The notes under the pieces were generated by a model that worked only from the letters and a program-made list of their open reading frames with translations, was not told the origin of the DNA and made no database searches. DNA of 64,000 bases from Planctomycetota bacterium (lineage in GTDB: Bacteria; Planctomycetota; Planctomycetia; Planctomycetales; Planctomycetaceae): contig JAHZKX010000045.1 in NCBI GenBank assembly GCA_022600195.1, positions 186,001 to 250,000 of the forward strand, in the 5' to 3' direction. Shown here in pieces: positions 9,734 to 18,052 of this stretch; the stretch's first letter is position 1, and each line of letters starts with the position of its first letter. The translations under genes were made by a program, and so were the position numbers.

Positions 9734-11425
9734 TTACTCCTTCTTTTTTGGAGGGATCAATGCCTCTGGCTGATCAATGTGCAGATAGTGTCCATGGTCT
9801 GCAGTGAGAATCACCACTGTCTCGTTCCAGTTGCTGTTTTTTTCAACCCAATCGGTAATCACTTTGAAGGCGGCGTCACCACTTTTCACGGCGCCGATCG
9901 TGTTATCAAGGTTATTGTCGTGATTCGCCCAGTCTACATCTCCAGCTTCCACCATCAGCCAGAAACCGTTTTTGTTTTGGCTGAGTACCCGGATAGCAGA
10001 ATCGGTCATTTCAGCGAGCGTTGGATTCTCTTTCAGATCTGATTTGGAATAGACCTCGGCACTATTCTTTAATCCCGGAGCCGGTTGGAAATCACCGTTG
10101 GCTGTCTGGTACGGCAAATGGGCCGAGTATTCTTTAACACCATATACGCCCAGTAATCTTGTTTTATTTTTGATCGCGAGTTGAGTGGCTTTTCTTAATC
10201 CACATCTCCCTTCTTTGTGGGGAGTACGAACGGCGACGGTATATTTACCCTTATTATTTACGTCAACTTTCTTGATCGTTTCTTCAGAAATATATCTCCA
10301 ACCGGGTCTAAAGTTCGTTCCCTGTTTTTTTGCTCCCGCTGGGGTTTCGACGGTACCAAAGCCACCACCCAGTACGACATCCATGCCGGGCAGCGGGTTT
10401 TCCGGGTGTGAAATCGAAGGCTGACCCAGCAGATCACGGGCCAGATCCTGATAATCATTTCGGCTCACATTATGTGCGTAGGCAGCAGCGGGTGTTGCGT
10501 GGGTGACAGGTACGCTGGTGACAACACCAATCGCGTAGCCTTTTTGTTGTGCCTCATGTGCAATGGTAGATACGCGGGCTCCCGTGGGATCGACATTGAT
10601 GGCACTGTTATACGATTTAATGCCGGCTGTCATCGAAGAAGCGGTATTTGCAGAATCGGGATAAGCGTGTTCGCCGTAATTATTTTTCACACTGCCGACC
10701 AGATATTTTTTATCGTTACCGGCAGTCCAGGGATTGGCTCCCCCTTTCGTTGCATTATAGCCGCCTCGCTTTTTGCCTCCCGGGTTAATGACGCTTTGTT
10801 GATTGACATCAACGGTCGTTCCATCATTATGAGGAGCCGTCACCATGTAGCCAAATTGTGATGTGCCCTTTGCGCGGTAATTCTGAAAATGCAATCCGGT
10901 ACCGCGACCACTCTTGTAGTTGTCTTCACCGGTATAGAAGAGGGCGGCTGCTTTCGTGGTCTGCCAGTCCATGCCGTCAAAGACAAATAAAATAATGTTT
11001 TTCTTGCCTGCTTTGAGAGCCGCCTGTTGTAAGTCATAAAGATTCGTCTGATCCAGATATTTGGCTTCTGCATTCAAAGTGTTCTCTGGCAGGAAACCAT
11101 AAATCTTTTCTAACGATTTTTGATTTCGATAAGGACTGTTTTTTCTGGCATAGGAATTCAGATTGATTCCTTTCCCTTTTTTTCGAGTACCAAATGTGTA
11201 GACAGGAATCAGACGCAATGAGTGGGTCGACCATTGTGTATAATTTTCGGGATCAAAACCCCAATGCGCAACCGGGCTTTTCTTGTTTTGAATTGCCTCT
11301 GTCTGAATCTGACGAATGTGGTCTGTATTCGATTTCTCTGTCGAGACGGGTTTCTTTGCTGAAACCGGCGTGGCAATGATCAGTAAAATCAATACCAGCA
11401 GACCACTGGAAATGGCGCGTTTCAT
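9734..11425 (-). CDS. Secreted alkaline phosphatase
   Basis: An exported PhoA-superfamily phosphomonoesterase of 563 residues. The signal peptide is MKRAISSGLLVLILLIIATPVSA. Metal and catalytic motifs include FVFDGMDWQT (Asp ligand), PDSANTASSMTAGIKSYN with the phosphoryl-acceptor serine, VEAGDVDWANHDNN and LTADHGHYLHID. The frame extends to 11485, but ATG 11425 is chosen for its TGAGGA ribosome site and proper signal peptide. It is convergent with mrdA (15 bases between stops). Phosphate-starvation control would be expected, but no pho box was recognised. Confidence 0.9.
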   Translation of the reverse strand: MKRAISSGLLVLILLIIATPVSAKKPVSTEKSNTDHIRQIQTEAIQNKKSPVAHWGFDPENYTQWSTHSLRLIPVYTFGTRKKGKGINLNSYARKNSPYRNQKSLEKIYGFLPENTLNAEAKYLDQTNLYDLQQAALKAGKKNIILFVFDGMDWQTTKAAALFYTGEDNYKSGRGTGLHFQNYRAKGTSQFGYMVTAPHNDGTTVDVNQQSVINPGGKKRGGYNATKGGANPWTAGNDKKYLVGSVKNNYGEHAYPDSANTASSMTAGIKSYNSAINVDPTGARVSTIAHEAQQKGYAIGVVTSVPVTHATPAAAYAHNVSRNDYQDLARDLLGQPSISHPENPLPGMDVVLGGGFGTVETPAGAKKQGTNFRPGWRYISEETIKKVDVNNKGKYTVAVRTPHKEGRCGLRKATQLAIKNKTRLLGVYGVKEYSAHLPYQTANGDFQPAPGLKNSAEVYSKSDLKENPTLAEMTDSAIRVLSQNKNGFWLMVEAGDVDWANHDNNLDNTIGAVKSGDAAFKVITDWVEKNSNWNETVVILTADHGHYLHIDQPEALIPPKKKE

Positions 11426-11752
11426 TTGATCCTCACAAGCAATGGAAAGTAGTAACGGAAAGAGTATGGGAAGGCAGGAATTCATTATAGCCAGACTGGT
11501 CTGGGGTTTGTAAACAGTCTTAGCGTGAAGCGTTAGTTAAGTATTGAAGATTCAGAATTAGGGCCCAGGATCAACCAGGTAGATTCTGAAAACGCGTGAA
11601 TTTCCGGGATGTTGAAATTGAAAGTGCTCAGGAATCTCTATTTATACTCTCTCATCATGTTGAAGGAGATTTGTTCCCCGGGTCGATGATATTCCCCTGG
11701 TGTATATGTACGCATGGATAATACTGCCTGTTTATTGAGCAATATTCTGGAA

Positions 11753-11768
11753 TGGTATATGTTTTGCA
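11753..11768 (+). promoter_or_regulatory. Sigma-54 (RpoN) promoter candidate for glnA
   Basis: TGGTATATGTTTTGCA matches the -24/-12 consensus: TGG at 11753-11755, TTGC at 11764-11767, then A, with the exact fixed spacing of the family. It lies about 67 bases before the glnA start. Sigma-54 control of glutamine synthetase through NtrC is well established in other bacteria; its use here is inferred. The rest of the 410-base gap (11426-11834) shows no reading frame that I trust. Confidence 0.6.
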
Positions 11769-11834
11769 TTATAAAGTAATTCTGCTTTCACATAGAATCT
11801 TTCATGTATGACAAACTCAAATCAGGAAACGAAG

Positions 11835-13247
11835 ATGACTCCACGGGAAGTGCTCGCCCTCTGTCGTGAACGGGAAATTCAGGCCATCGACCTGCGATTT
11901 ATGGATTTCCCCGGAACTCAAAAACATTTTACAATTCCCGCTAAGATATTGGTGGAGAAGAGTTTCGAAGACGGCTTCGGCTTTGATGGTTCTTCCATGC
12001 GCGGCTGGAAGGCGATCAACGAAAGCGACATGTTGGTCGTTCCCCAACCTGAAACCGCGTTTGTCGATCCCTTTATGTCGAACACACTCGTGATGACCTG
12101 CAATATTCAGGATCCCATTACGCGTGAAGACTATGCTAAAGATCCGCGCAATGTTGCCCGAAAAGCAGAAAGCTATATGCGGTCGACCAAAATCGCGGAT
12201 GTTGCCAATTTTGGGCCGGAAGCCGAGTTCTTTATTTTTGACGATGTCCGTTTTGACCAGAATGAGCATGAATGTTATTACCATGTGGACAGTATTGAAG
12301 GTCAATGGAACCGGGGAAAGGCGGGCGGTTCCTCCAACGCCGGCTATAAAATCAGATATAAGGAAGGTTACTTTCCCGTTCCACCCGCTGATACACTTCA
12401 GGAAGCGCGTACCGAGATGATGCTGGCGTTGATGGATTGCGGCGTTGAAGTCGAAGCGCAGCATCATGAAGTGGCCACCGGCGGCCAGTGTGAAATAGAC
12501 ATGAAATATGCGCCGCTGTTAAAGACGGCTGACAATTTGCTGCGTTACAAATACATTGTGAAAAATGTCGCTGTGAAACATGGAAAGACCGCGACCTTCA
12601 TGCCCAAGCCACTTTGGAATGACAATGGTTCCGGGTTGCATCTTCATATGTCGCTTTGGAAAGAGGGCAAACCATTGTTTGCAGGTTCGCGCTATGGGGG
12701 CCTCAGCGAGATGGGCATGTATGCAATGGGTGGAATCCTCAAGCATGCTCCTGCACTCTTTGCGTTCTGCTGTCCCACGACCAACAGTTATAAACGTTTG
12801 ATTGCCGGCTACGAAGCTCCCATCAATCTGACTTACAGTTATCGCAACCGAAGTGCGGCGATTCGAATTCCCGTGCACAGTCCGCATCCCGAAAATAAAC
12901 GATTCGAGTTCCGTTGCCCCGATTCATCTTCGAATCCCTATCTGGCCATGTCAGCAGTTCTGATGGCCATGCTGGATGGTATTCAGAATAAAATTGATCC
13001 TGGTCAACCTCTGGAAAAAGATATCTACGATCTGAAAGCAGATGAACTGGCCGAGCTGCCGGCGGTTCCTGATTCACTCGAGCAGTCACTGCAAGCTTTG
13101 CGAGACGATCACAAGTTCCTGCTTGTCGGCGATGTCTTTACCGAAGACGTGATCGACACCTGGATCTGGTACAAAACGAATAAGGAAGTCGCCGCCCTCC
13201 GCGAGCGTCCGCATCCTTATGAATTCGCCATGTATTACGATATTTAA
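11835..13247 (+). CDS. glnA: Type I glutamine synthetase
   Basis: Condenses glutamate and ammonia with ATP to glutamine in the cytoplasm. It has 470 residues, as expected for GSI. Seen motifs are the N-terminal DLRFMDFPGTQKHFTIP, the DGSSMRGW latch, GPEAEFFIFDDV (metal glutamates), NDNGSGLHLHMSLWKEGKP and the ATP/glutamate site NRSAAIRIPV. The region EKDIYDLKADE keeps a tyrosine where enteric GS is adenylylated, so GlnE-type control is possible. ATG 11808 is in frame, but ATG 11835 has AGGAAA just upstream and gives the standard MTPREVLALC start. A sigma-54 promoter match precedes it. Confidence 0.95.
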   Translation: MTPREVLALCREREIQAIDLRFMDFPGTQKHFTIPAKILVEKSFEDGFGFDGSSMRGWKAINESDMLVVPQPETAFVDPFMSNTLVMTCNIQDPITREDYAKDPRNVARKAESYMRSTKIADVANFGPEAEFFIFDDVRFDQNEHECYYHVDSIEGQWNRGKAGGSSNAGYKIRYKEGYFPVPPADTLQEARTEMMLALMDCGVEVEAQHHEVATGGQCEIDMKYAPLLKTADNLLRYKYIVKNVAVKHGKTATFMPKPLWNDNGSGLHLHMSLWKEGKPLFAGSRYGGLSEMGMYAMGGILKHAPALFAFCCPTTNSYKRLIAGYEAPINLTYSYRNRSAAIRIPVHSPHPENKRFEFRCPDSSSNPYLAMSAVLMAMLDGIQNKIDPGQPLEKDIYDLKADELAELPAVPDSLEQSLQALRDDHKFLLVGDVFTEDVIDTWIWYKTNKEVAALRERPHPYEFAMYYDI

Positions 13248-13356
13248 ATCGTGATCCGAATTGTGTTCTTAAAGCGACTCCCGTTCCCTTTGAACGCCTT
13301 CCGCCAATCGCGATATTCATGAATCGCACCAGTTCGTACTTTCATAACGACGTCCA

Positions 13357-13379
13357 GTCTCGCCAGTATCTGGTGAGAC
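13357..13379 (+). terminator. Hairpin downstream of glnA
   Basis: Ten-base arms 13357-13366 and 13370-13379 pair with a single G-U over a 3-base loop, about 110 bases past the glnA stop. No T tract follows, so intrinsic termination is uncertain. The rest of the 303-base gap to the next gene has a TATAAT at 13470-13475 but no matching -35 box. Confidence 0.35.
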
Positions 13380-13550
13380 GCCCGTCATGAAAGTCCCGCG
13401 CTGAGGAATGGTATCGCCCAAATCTAATACAAAAATGAGATTTCAGATGCCTTCCTAATCCGGCTGTGTTATAATGCTGGTCCTTTGGGCATTGTCCCGC
13501 CTTTTTTTGATCAACCACAGAAACGCTCATAAGTCCTCGGAGAAATCCTC

Positions 13551-14903
13551 ATGAAACAGGCACTTGGTTTATTGTTTTTTGTTGCAATACTGCTTTCCCC
13601 TCAAATGGCACCGGCTGGTGAAAGGGTACTTCATGAGGATTGGCAGGGGATGTCGCCTCGTGAAGAACTGCGTCCGAACATTTCCTGGGACGCCAAAGCG
13701 GGTCGGAAAGGTAATGGAGCCTTCCTTCTTCAGGCAGATGGCCGGGAAGGTTTGATGGGGCACATACAGAAAACATTTCCTGTTCAAGGAGGCCAGACTT
13801 ATCAGTTCACCGCTTTTCGAAAAACCGATGGCATCGATTTGGTTCGCCGCGCAGGCGTGGCACGCTTGAGATGGCTCGATCAGAAGGGAAGGCGTGTGAA
13901 ACGGGATAAGAAATCGTATGCATCCTATCGACCGGGTGAACGTCCTCAGGCAGAACCGGAATTTCCAGCAGACCAGGAAACCAAGGCTGGTTGGACAAAA
14001 GTCGCCGGGCTCTACCGGGCACCTTCTGAAGCGACTCAAGTGCAAGTGGAATTGCATTTTCGCTGGGGGCCCCCACATTCAAAAATTCAATGGAGCGATA
14101 TCAGCTTTGAAAAGTCGGCAGAGATAAAACCACGCATCGTGCGGCTTGCTACGATACATCATCGTCCTCAAGCAGGAAAACTACCCAGTGATAAACCGGC
14201 ACAGTTCGCTAAGTTGATTGAAGAGGCGGCGGCGCAGAAAGCAGACCTGGTAGTACTTCCCGAATCGATTACGGTTTATGGAACCAGACTGCCCTATGCC
14301 GAGTGTGCAGAGGCCATTCCTGGTCCCTCCACTCACTATTTTGGTGAGCTTGCCAAAAAACATGATCTGTATATTGTGGTCGGTCTTTATGAACGCGCAA
14401 AGCATCTGGTTTACAATGTCGCCGTGTTGATTGGGCCGGATGGAAAGATTGTCGGAAAGTATCGCAAAGTCACACTGCCGCGTGGCGAGATTGAAGGGGG
14501 AGTGACACCGGGCAGCGAATACCCGGTCTTTAATACCCGTTTCGGAAAAGTGGGAATGATGATCTGCTACGACGGTTTCTTTCCGGAAGTGGCACGCGAA
14601 CTGAGCAAGAATGGAGCCGAAGTGATTGCCTGGCCTGTCTGGGGTTGTAATCCGATGCTCGGTGCAGCACGTGCCTGTGAGAATCATGTTTACGTCATCA
14701 GCAGTACGTATACAGACACGTCTTCCAACTGGATGATCTCTGCCATTTATGGCCTGGACGGTAAACCATTGGCTCAGGCGAAAGAATGGGGTACGGTTGC
14801 CATCACTGAAGTCGACTTGAGTCAGCCTCTGCATTGGCAGAGTCTGGGAGATTTTCGCTCCCAGATCGAACGACATCGCCCTAAAGTGGCTACGAAGCCT
14901 TAG
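13551..14903 (+). CDS. Secreted carbon-nitrogen hydrolase (nitrilase superfamily)
   Basis: An exported amidase- or nitrilase-like enzyme of 450 residues. It has a signal peptide (to about residue 23), an N-terminal beta-sandwich of carbohydrate-binding type (residues about 30-185, with [20 protein letters not shown]), then the CN-hydrolase domain. The catalytic triad is visible: Glu in [12 protein letters not shown], Lys in [12 protein letters not shown] and Cys in [13 protein letters not shown]. The start has GGAG 9 bases upstream. A secreted nitrilase-fold enzyme with a sugar-binding-like front domain suggests action on amide groups of extracellular polymers, but the substrate is not known. 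The stop is TAG. Confidence 0.85.
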   Translation: MKQALGLLFFVAILLSPQMAPAGERVLHEDWQGMSPREELRPNISWDAKAGRKGNGAFLLQADGREGLMGHIQKTFPVQGGQTYQFTAFRKTDGIDLVRRAGVARLRWLDQKGRRVKRDKKSYASYRPGERPQAEPEFPADQETKAGWTKVAGLYRAPSEATQVQVELHFRWGPPHSKIQWSDISFEKSAEIKPRIVRLATIHHRPQAGKLPSDKPAQFAKLIEEAAAQKADLVVLPESITVYGTRLPYAECAEAIPGPSTHYFGELAKKHDLYIVVGLYERAKHLVYNVAVLIGPDGKIVGKYRKVTLPRGEIEGGVTPGSEYPVFNTRFGKVGMMICYDGFFPEVARELSKNGAEVIAWPVWGCNPMLGAARACENHVYVISSTYTDTSSNWMISAIYGLDGKPLAQAKEWGTVAITEVDLSQPLHWQSLGDFRSQIERHRPKVATKP

Positions 14904-14966
14904 CAGACATTCTGGGTGGATCTCGCAGATTGTCTTTTTCACAATCAACGCAATTCATTTAGTCGT

Positions 14967-16850
14967 TTACGGGAAGCAATCCGCAATGTTTATGATTGTG
15001 CCTCCGCCACCCGTATTAACCGTGGCACCATTATTATTCGCCGAGAGGTTAGGCAGGTCTTCTACGTTGATAGTACCACCCACGGCAGCAAAGAAGTCGA
15101 GAGACGTGTTAGTCGTATTTCCTGTCGCCTCTACACAGAGTAGATGAGGTGAGCCGACAAACACGTCGAGTCCTACCCCACCGCCACCCGCGCCAAAGAG
15201 TATATTATTATTGACCTGAATGCGGGCGGCACTTGCCGTGCCGCTATCCAAGAGCACTTCGATACTATCATCAAAAAGCCCACCGGTCTGTGCAATCAAG
15301 TTATTCGTGACGAAGATATCGTGATCTGTACCACGATCAATGTCCAGCGAGATCCCATCGTCAAACAGAGCGGCAAGGACATCATCAGAAATCGTGTTTT
15401 GATCTATGGTCGTATCTGTAGTGCCTGTTGTATTCAGGCCGAGATAGATACCTGTTCCAAACAGATTGACCAGATCATCCGAGTCGATCGTATTTTGAGA
15501 GATGTTTGTTGTGGCTGACCCTGAATTGTAGACCACACTAATACCATCTCCGAACACACCTGCGGTATTTTGGATCGTGTTGCCGGTAATGGTGGTCGTC
15601 ATGGCGCCGGTTGAGTTACTTGTGTAATTTATTCCATCTCCAAATGCATTCAGGATACTGGTAATCTGGTTGCCTCTAATGCGTGTTGTTACATTACTGG
15701 CTCCTGAGGTAGAGACTTCGATTCCCGTACCCGCTAACGCAAGCACACTGGAAATGATGTTATTGTCAATGTCGACGGTCGCGTCTCCGTTGATGTTGAC
15801 ATCAATGGCGTCATCGAAGGCTGTCAGAATACTCCGGATCGTATTTCCGCTGATGGTACCGTTGCCGGAACCATTTGTGACTGCGATTCCATCAATGCCT
15901 GCATCATCGATTGTATTGGACGAGAAATTAAAATTCGTGACATTCTGGGCTAAGATACCTTCACCGGAGGGCGTGTCAATGGTCGTACTCTTGATGGTAA
16001 TATTTTCTGAATTAGAAGCATAAACCCCGCTCCCTCCACTATCGGTGATGGTCCCGCCGTTGAGAGCGAAACTGCCACCCGTCAAGTTGTCAATCCGGAC
16101 GGTATCGGTGCCGGAATCTGTGCTGTTGAGGTTGTTGATCGTAATATTCGCGGTACTGTTACTGACATTAACAGGAGAGGTACCATTTGTCGTTGTGATT
16201 TGTCCAAACAGTATTGTTCCGCCAGCATTTTGGATATCGATGCCATTTCCGTTGGTATTGGTAATCGAACTATTGGTGAAGGTGACATCTCCACTACCCC
16301 CGGAAATCGACACGCCCAGGCCACCCGATTTTGTGAGGGGCGTTTGGTTGAATGTGGCGGGGCCTGTTAAATTCGTCAGTTTAATGGCGGCACCGACTCC
16401 CATATGATCAATGGTATTGTTTGAAACGGTAAGGTCACCCACACCACTGGCAGAAATCGAAGGATTACTACCTTCGGTGATAATGTCGAAGCCAGAAAGT
16501 ACACTACGATTGTTCAACGTGAAGCTACCGGCAACCTCTGGGGTCAGGCCGCTATTTGAATCGGGGAGTTGTATTAGTCCGAACTGGCTGTCGATGAATT
16601 GTGCGGGACCTGTTGAAAGTACCTTAGTATTGGTGGCGAGTGTGAAGTCACCTGTTTCTGAGTCATTGCGATGATCGTAAACAACAACGTCACCCATTTG
16701 TGTCCGTGGGTCAGCAAAGGCGGCTGCCAGAGTCGCGTAGGGATCTTCGTAGGAACCGTCGCTGTTTCCACCTGTGGCAACATGCATGAAGTGGTAAGGC
16801 AGTCCCGTTGATGGGTCGATGATCAATCCACCATCGGGGTCTTCGATTTC
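14967..16850 (-). CDS. Beta-helix passenger domain, in frame behind an amber codon (split gene, 3' part)
   Basis: About 627 codons open after the TAG at 16851-16853, in the same frame as the barrel ORF. After a conserved-looking linker (EIEDPDGG, DPSTGLPYHFMHVATGG, DPYATLAAAF) comes a right-handed parallel beta-helix. It is rich in turns such as SNNTIDHMG, GNGTISGNTI, RGNQITSIL and DQNTISDD. It has no signal peptide and no convincing ribosome site: the first possible start is TTG at 16826. It could therefore reach the cell surface only if translated as the C-terminal part of the upstream barrel gene. It is either dead sequence or made by UAG read-through. Confidence 0.75.
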   Translation of the reverse strand, partial: EIEDPDGGLIIDPSTGLPYHFMHVATGGNSDGSYEDPYATLAAAFADPRTQMGDVVVYDHRNDSETGDFTLATNTKVLSTGPAQFIDSQFGLIQLPDSNSGLTPEVAGSFTLNNRSVLSGFDIITEGSNPSISASGVGDLTVSNNTIDHMGVGAAIKLTNLTGPATFNQTPLTKSGGLGVSISGGSGDVTFTNSSITNTNGNGIDIQNAGGTILFGQITTTNGTSPVNVSNSTANITINNLNSTDSGTDTVRIDNLTGGSFALNGGTITDSGGSGVYASNSENITIKSTTIDTPSGEGILAQNVTNFNFSSNTIDDAGIDGIAVTNGSGNGTISGNTIRSILTAFDDAIDVNINGDATVDIDNNIISSVLALAGTGIEVSTSGASNVTTRIRGNQITSILNAFGDGINYTSNSTGAMTTTITGNTIQNTAGVFGDGISVVYNSGSATTNISQNTIDSDDLVNLFGTGIYLGLNTTGTTDTTIDQNTISDDVLAALFDDGISLDIDRGTDHDIFVTNNLIAQTGGLFDDSIEVLLDSGTASAARIQVNNNILFGAGGGGVGLDVFVGSPHLLCVEATGNTTNTSLDFFAAVGGTINVEDLPNLSANNNGATVNTGGGGTIINIADCFP

Positions 16851-17792
16851 CTAGTTTGCGACAACGATGCTACGAAGTCGTTCGGGGCTTTCCCCCAGTC
16901 GATCTCTGGCTTTCAGATCGGAACGGGGACCTCCTCGCAAACCTGTGATACTGGGCCACTGGATGCCGACGGCAAAGTTAACAGTTGTGTCGAAGACCCG
17001 GTCATTCTGCACGCTGAGATTGAGTGAAACCATATCCGAGATACGGCTTTCGATACGGGATTTCCAACCCCAGGCCTGCTTGCTGCCTTGGGCTTGAAAA
17101 TGGTACCAGCCTGCAAAAGCGCGAAGGTCCATGTAGTCGTTGGTATAGAACTTGGCTCCCGCTTCCATATCCAGGCCCTTCATGGCGGCCTGATAGTAAC
17201 GGGTAAAAGTACCACCAGTCAGATGATGGCCGACGAATTTGTAGCTACCACTACTGGTGTGTGTCGTTCCATACTGATTGCGTGTCTGTCCGGTGGGGAC
17301 ATACCAGTTGAGCCGCGCGTCCCAGATGTCTCCGAGTGTTTCGATACCGCCGGAGACCTGATCGAACGTGGCATACCCTGCATCGCGGGTATCGTAGTAA
17401 ATGTAAGCCCCGATGGTGCGTTGATATTCGGGAATATATTGGCGGGCGCCAAAACCCACATTCGAACCCAGATTATGATTATCGTCACCCAGCAGCAGCC
17501 GCGCGTCGATGAAGGTTAACCAGTCGCCGTCTTCCCCTTCCAGGATTGGGAAGAAGGCATCAAAGGATGAAAGTCCCCCGATGCGTCCGATGGTGTCTCC
17601 TGCTTCGTAGCGGTAACCGAAGTGGGGTCGATAACGACCGAACCAGGCTGAATCGCCGAAGAGTTCCGAGGCATCGCCACCATAGTTTTCATTGTCGAAA
17701 CCAGGCTCTTCATAGGCTGGATCAAGGGGCTGGGCGAGGAGCGTACTCGGTACGAAGAGGGCAATCAGTAAAGCAAGGCAAAAGCGTTTCAT
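16851..17792 (-). CDS. Inverse autotransporter beta-barrel (intimin/invasin-like, split gene, 5' part)
   Basis: An outer-membrane beta-barrel of about 313 residues. A signal peptide (LALLIALFVPSTLLAQ) precedes a short linker. Amphipathic strands follow in the inverse-autotransporter style: RYRPHFGYRYEAGDTIGR, LLLGDDNHNLGSNVGFGARQ, YIYYDTRDAGYATFDQVSGG and WDARLNWYVPTGQ. The ORF ends at TAG 16851-16853, exactly at the barrel-passenger junction (RSIVVAN-stop-EIEDPDGG), and the frame continues into the beta-helix. ATG 17801 is also possible. Intact homologues would export the C-terminal passenger through this barrel. Confidence 0.75.
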   Translation of the reverse strand: MKRFCLALLIALFVPSTLLAQPLDPAYEEPGFDNENYGGDASELFGDSAWFGRYRPHFGYRYEAGDTIGRIGGLSSFDAFFPILEGEDGDWLTFIDARLLLGDDNHNLGSNVGFGARQYIPEYQRTIGAYIYYDTRDAGYATFDQVSGGIETLGDIWDARLNWYVPTGQTRNQYGTTHTSSGSYKFVGHHLTGGTFTRYYQAAMKGLDMEAGAKFYTNDYMDLRAFAGWYHFQAQGSKQAWGWKSRIESRISDMVSLNLSVQNDRVFDTTVNFAVGIQWPSITGLRGGPRSDLKARDRLGESPERLRSIVVAN

Positions 17793-18052
17793 GGAATCCA
17801 TTCCGCAGTAGACGTAGAGTTATAAGATCTTTCGTCATAACAGAATGCGGGGCTGAAGCGGTTTTCGCGATAAGCGCTACCGATGATATCTACGATTTTG
17901 GTTAGGGGGAATAGGGTGATTTTGCCAGCGAGTGTGCGTGGTTATGCTTCCCTGGCTTGCAGATGAATAAAAAGAGGTATCTGGATTGTCACAATTTCCA
18001 TTCGACCTGAAGAACGGTTGCAAATGAGGTGATTTCCGACTCTCCCCTTGAA

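Noticed and set aside
13447-13475. Sigma-70 promoter with TATAAT at 13470
   Set aside because: No acceptable -35 hexamer at 16-18 bases upstream.
14181-14948. 255-codon minus-strand frame opposite the carbon-nitrogen hydrolase
   Set aside because: It lies fully antisense to a gene with complete catalytic motifs and has no recognisable domain or ribosome site.
14916-15143. Extension of the carbon-nitrogen hydrolase past its TAG
   Set aside because: The frame stays open past the TAG, but it overlaps the beta-helix passenger antisense and has no homology-like pattern; the TAG at 14901-14903 is a normal stop.
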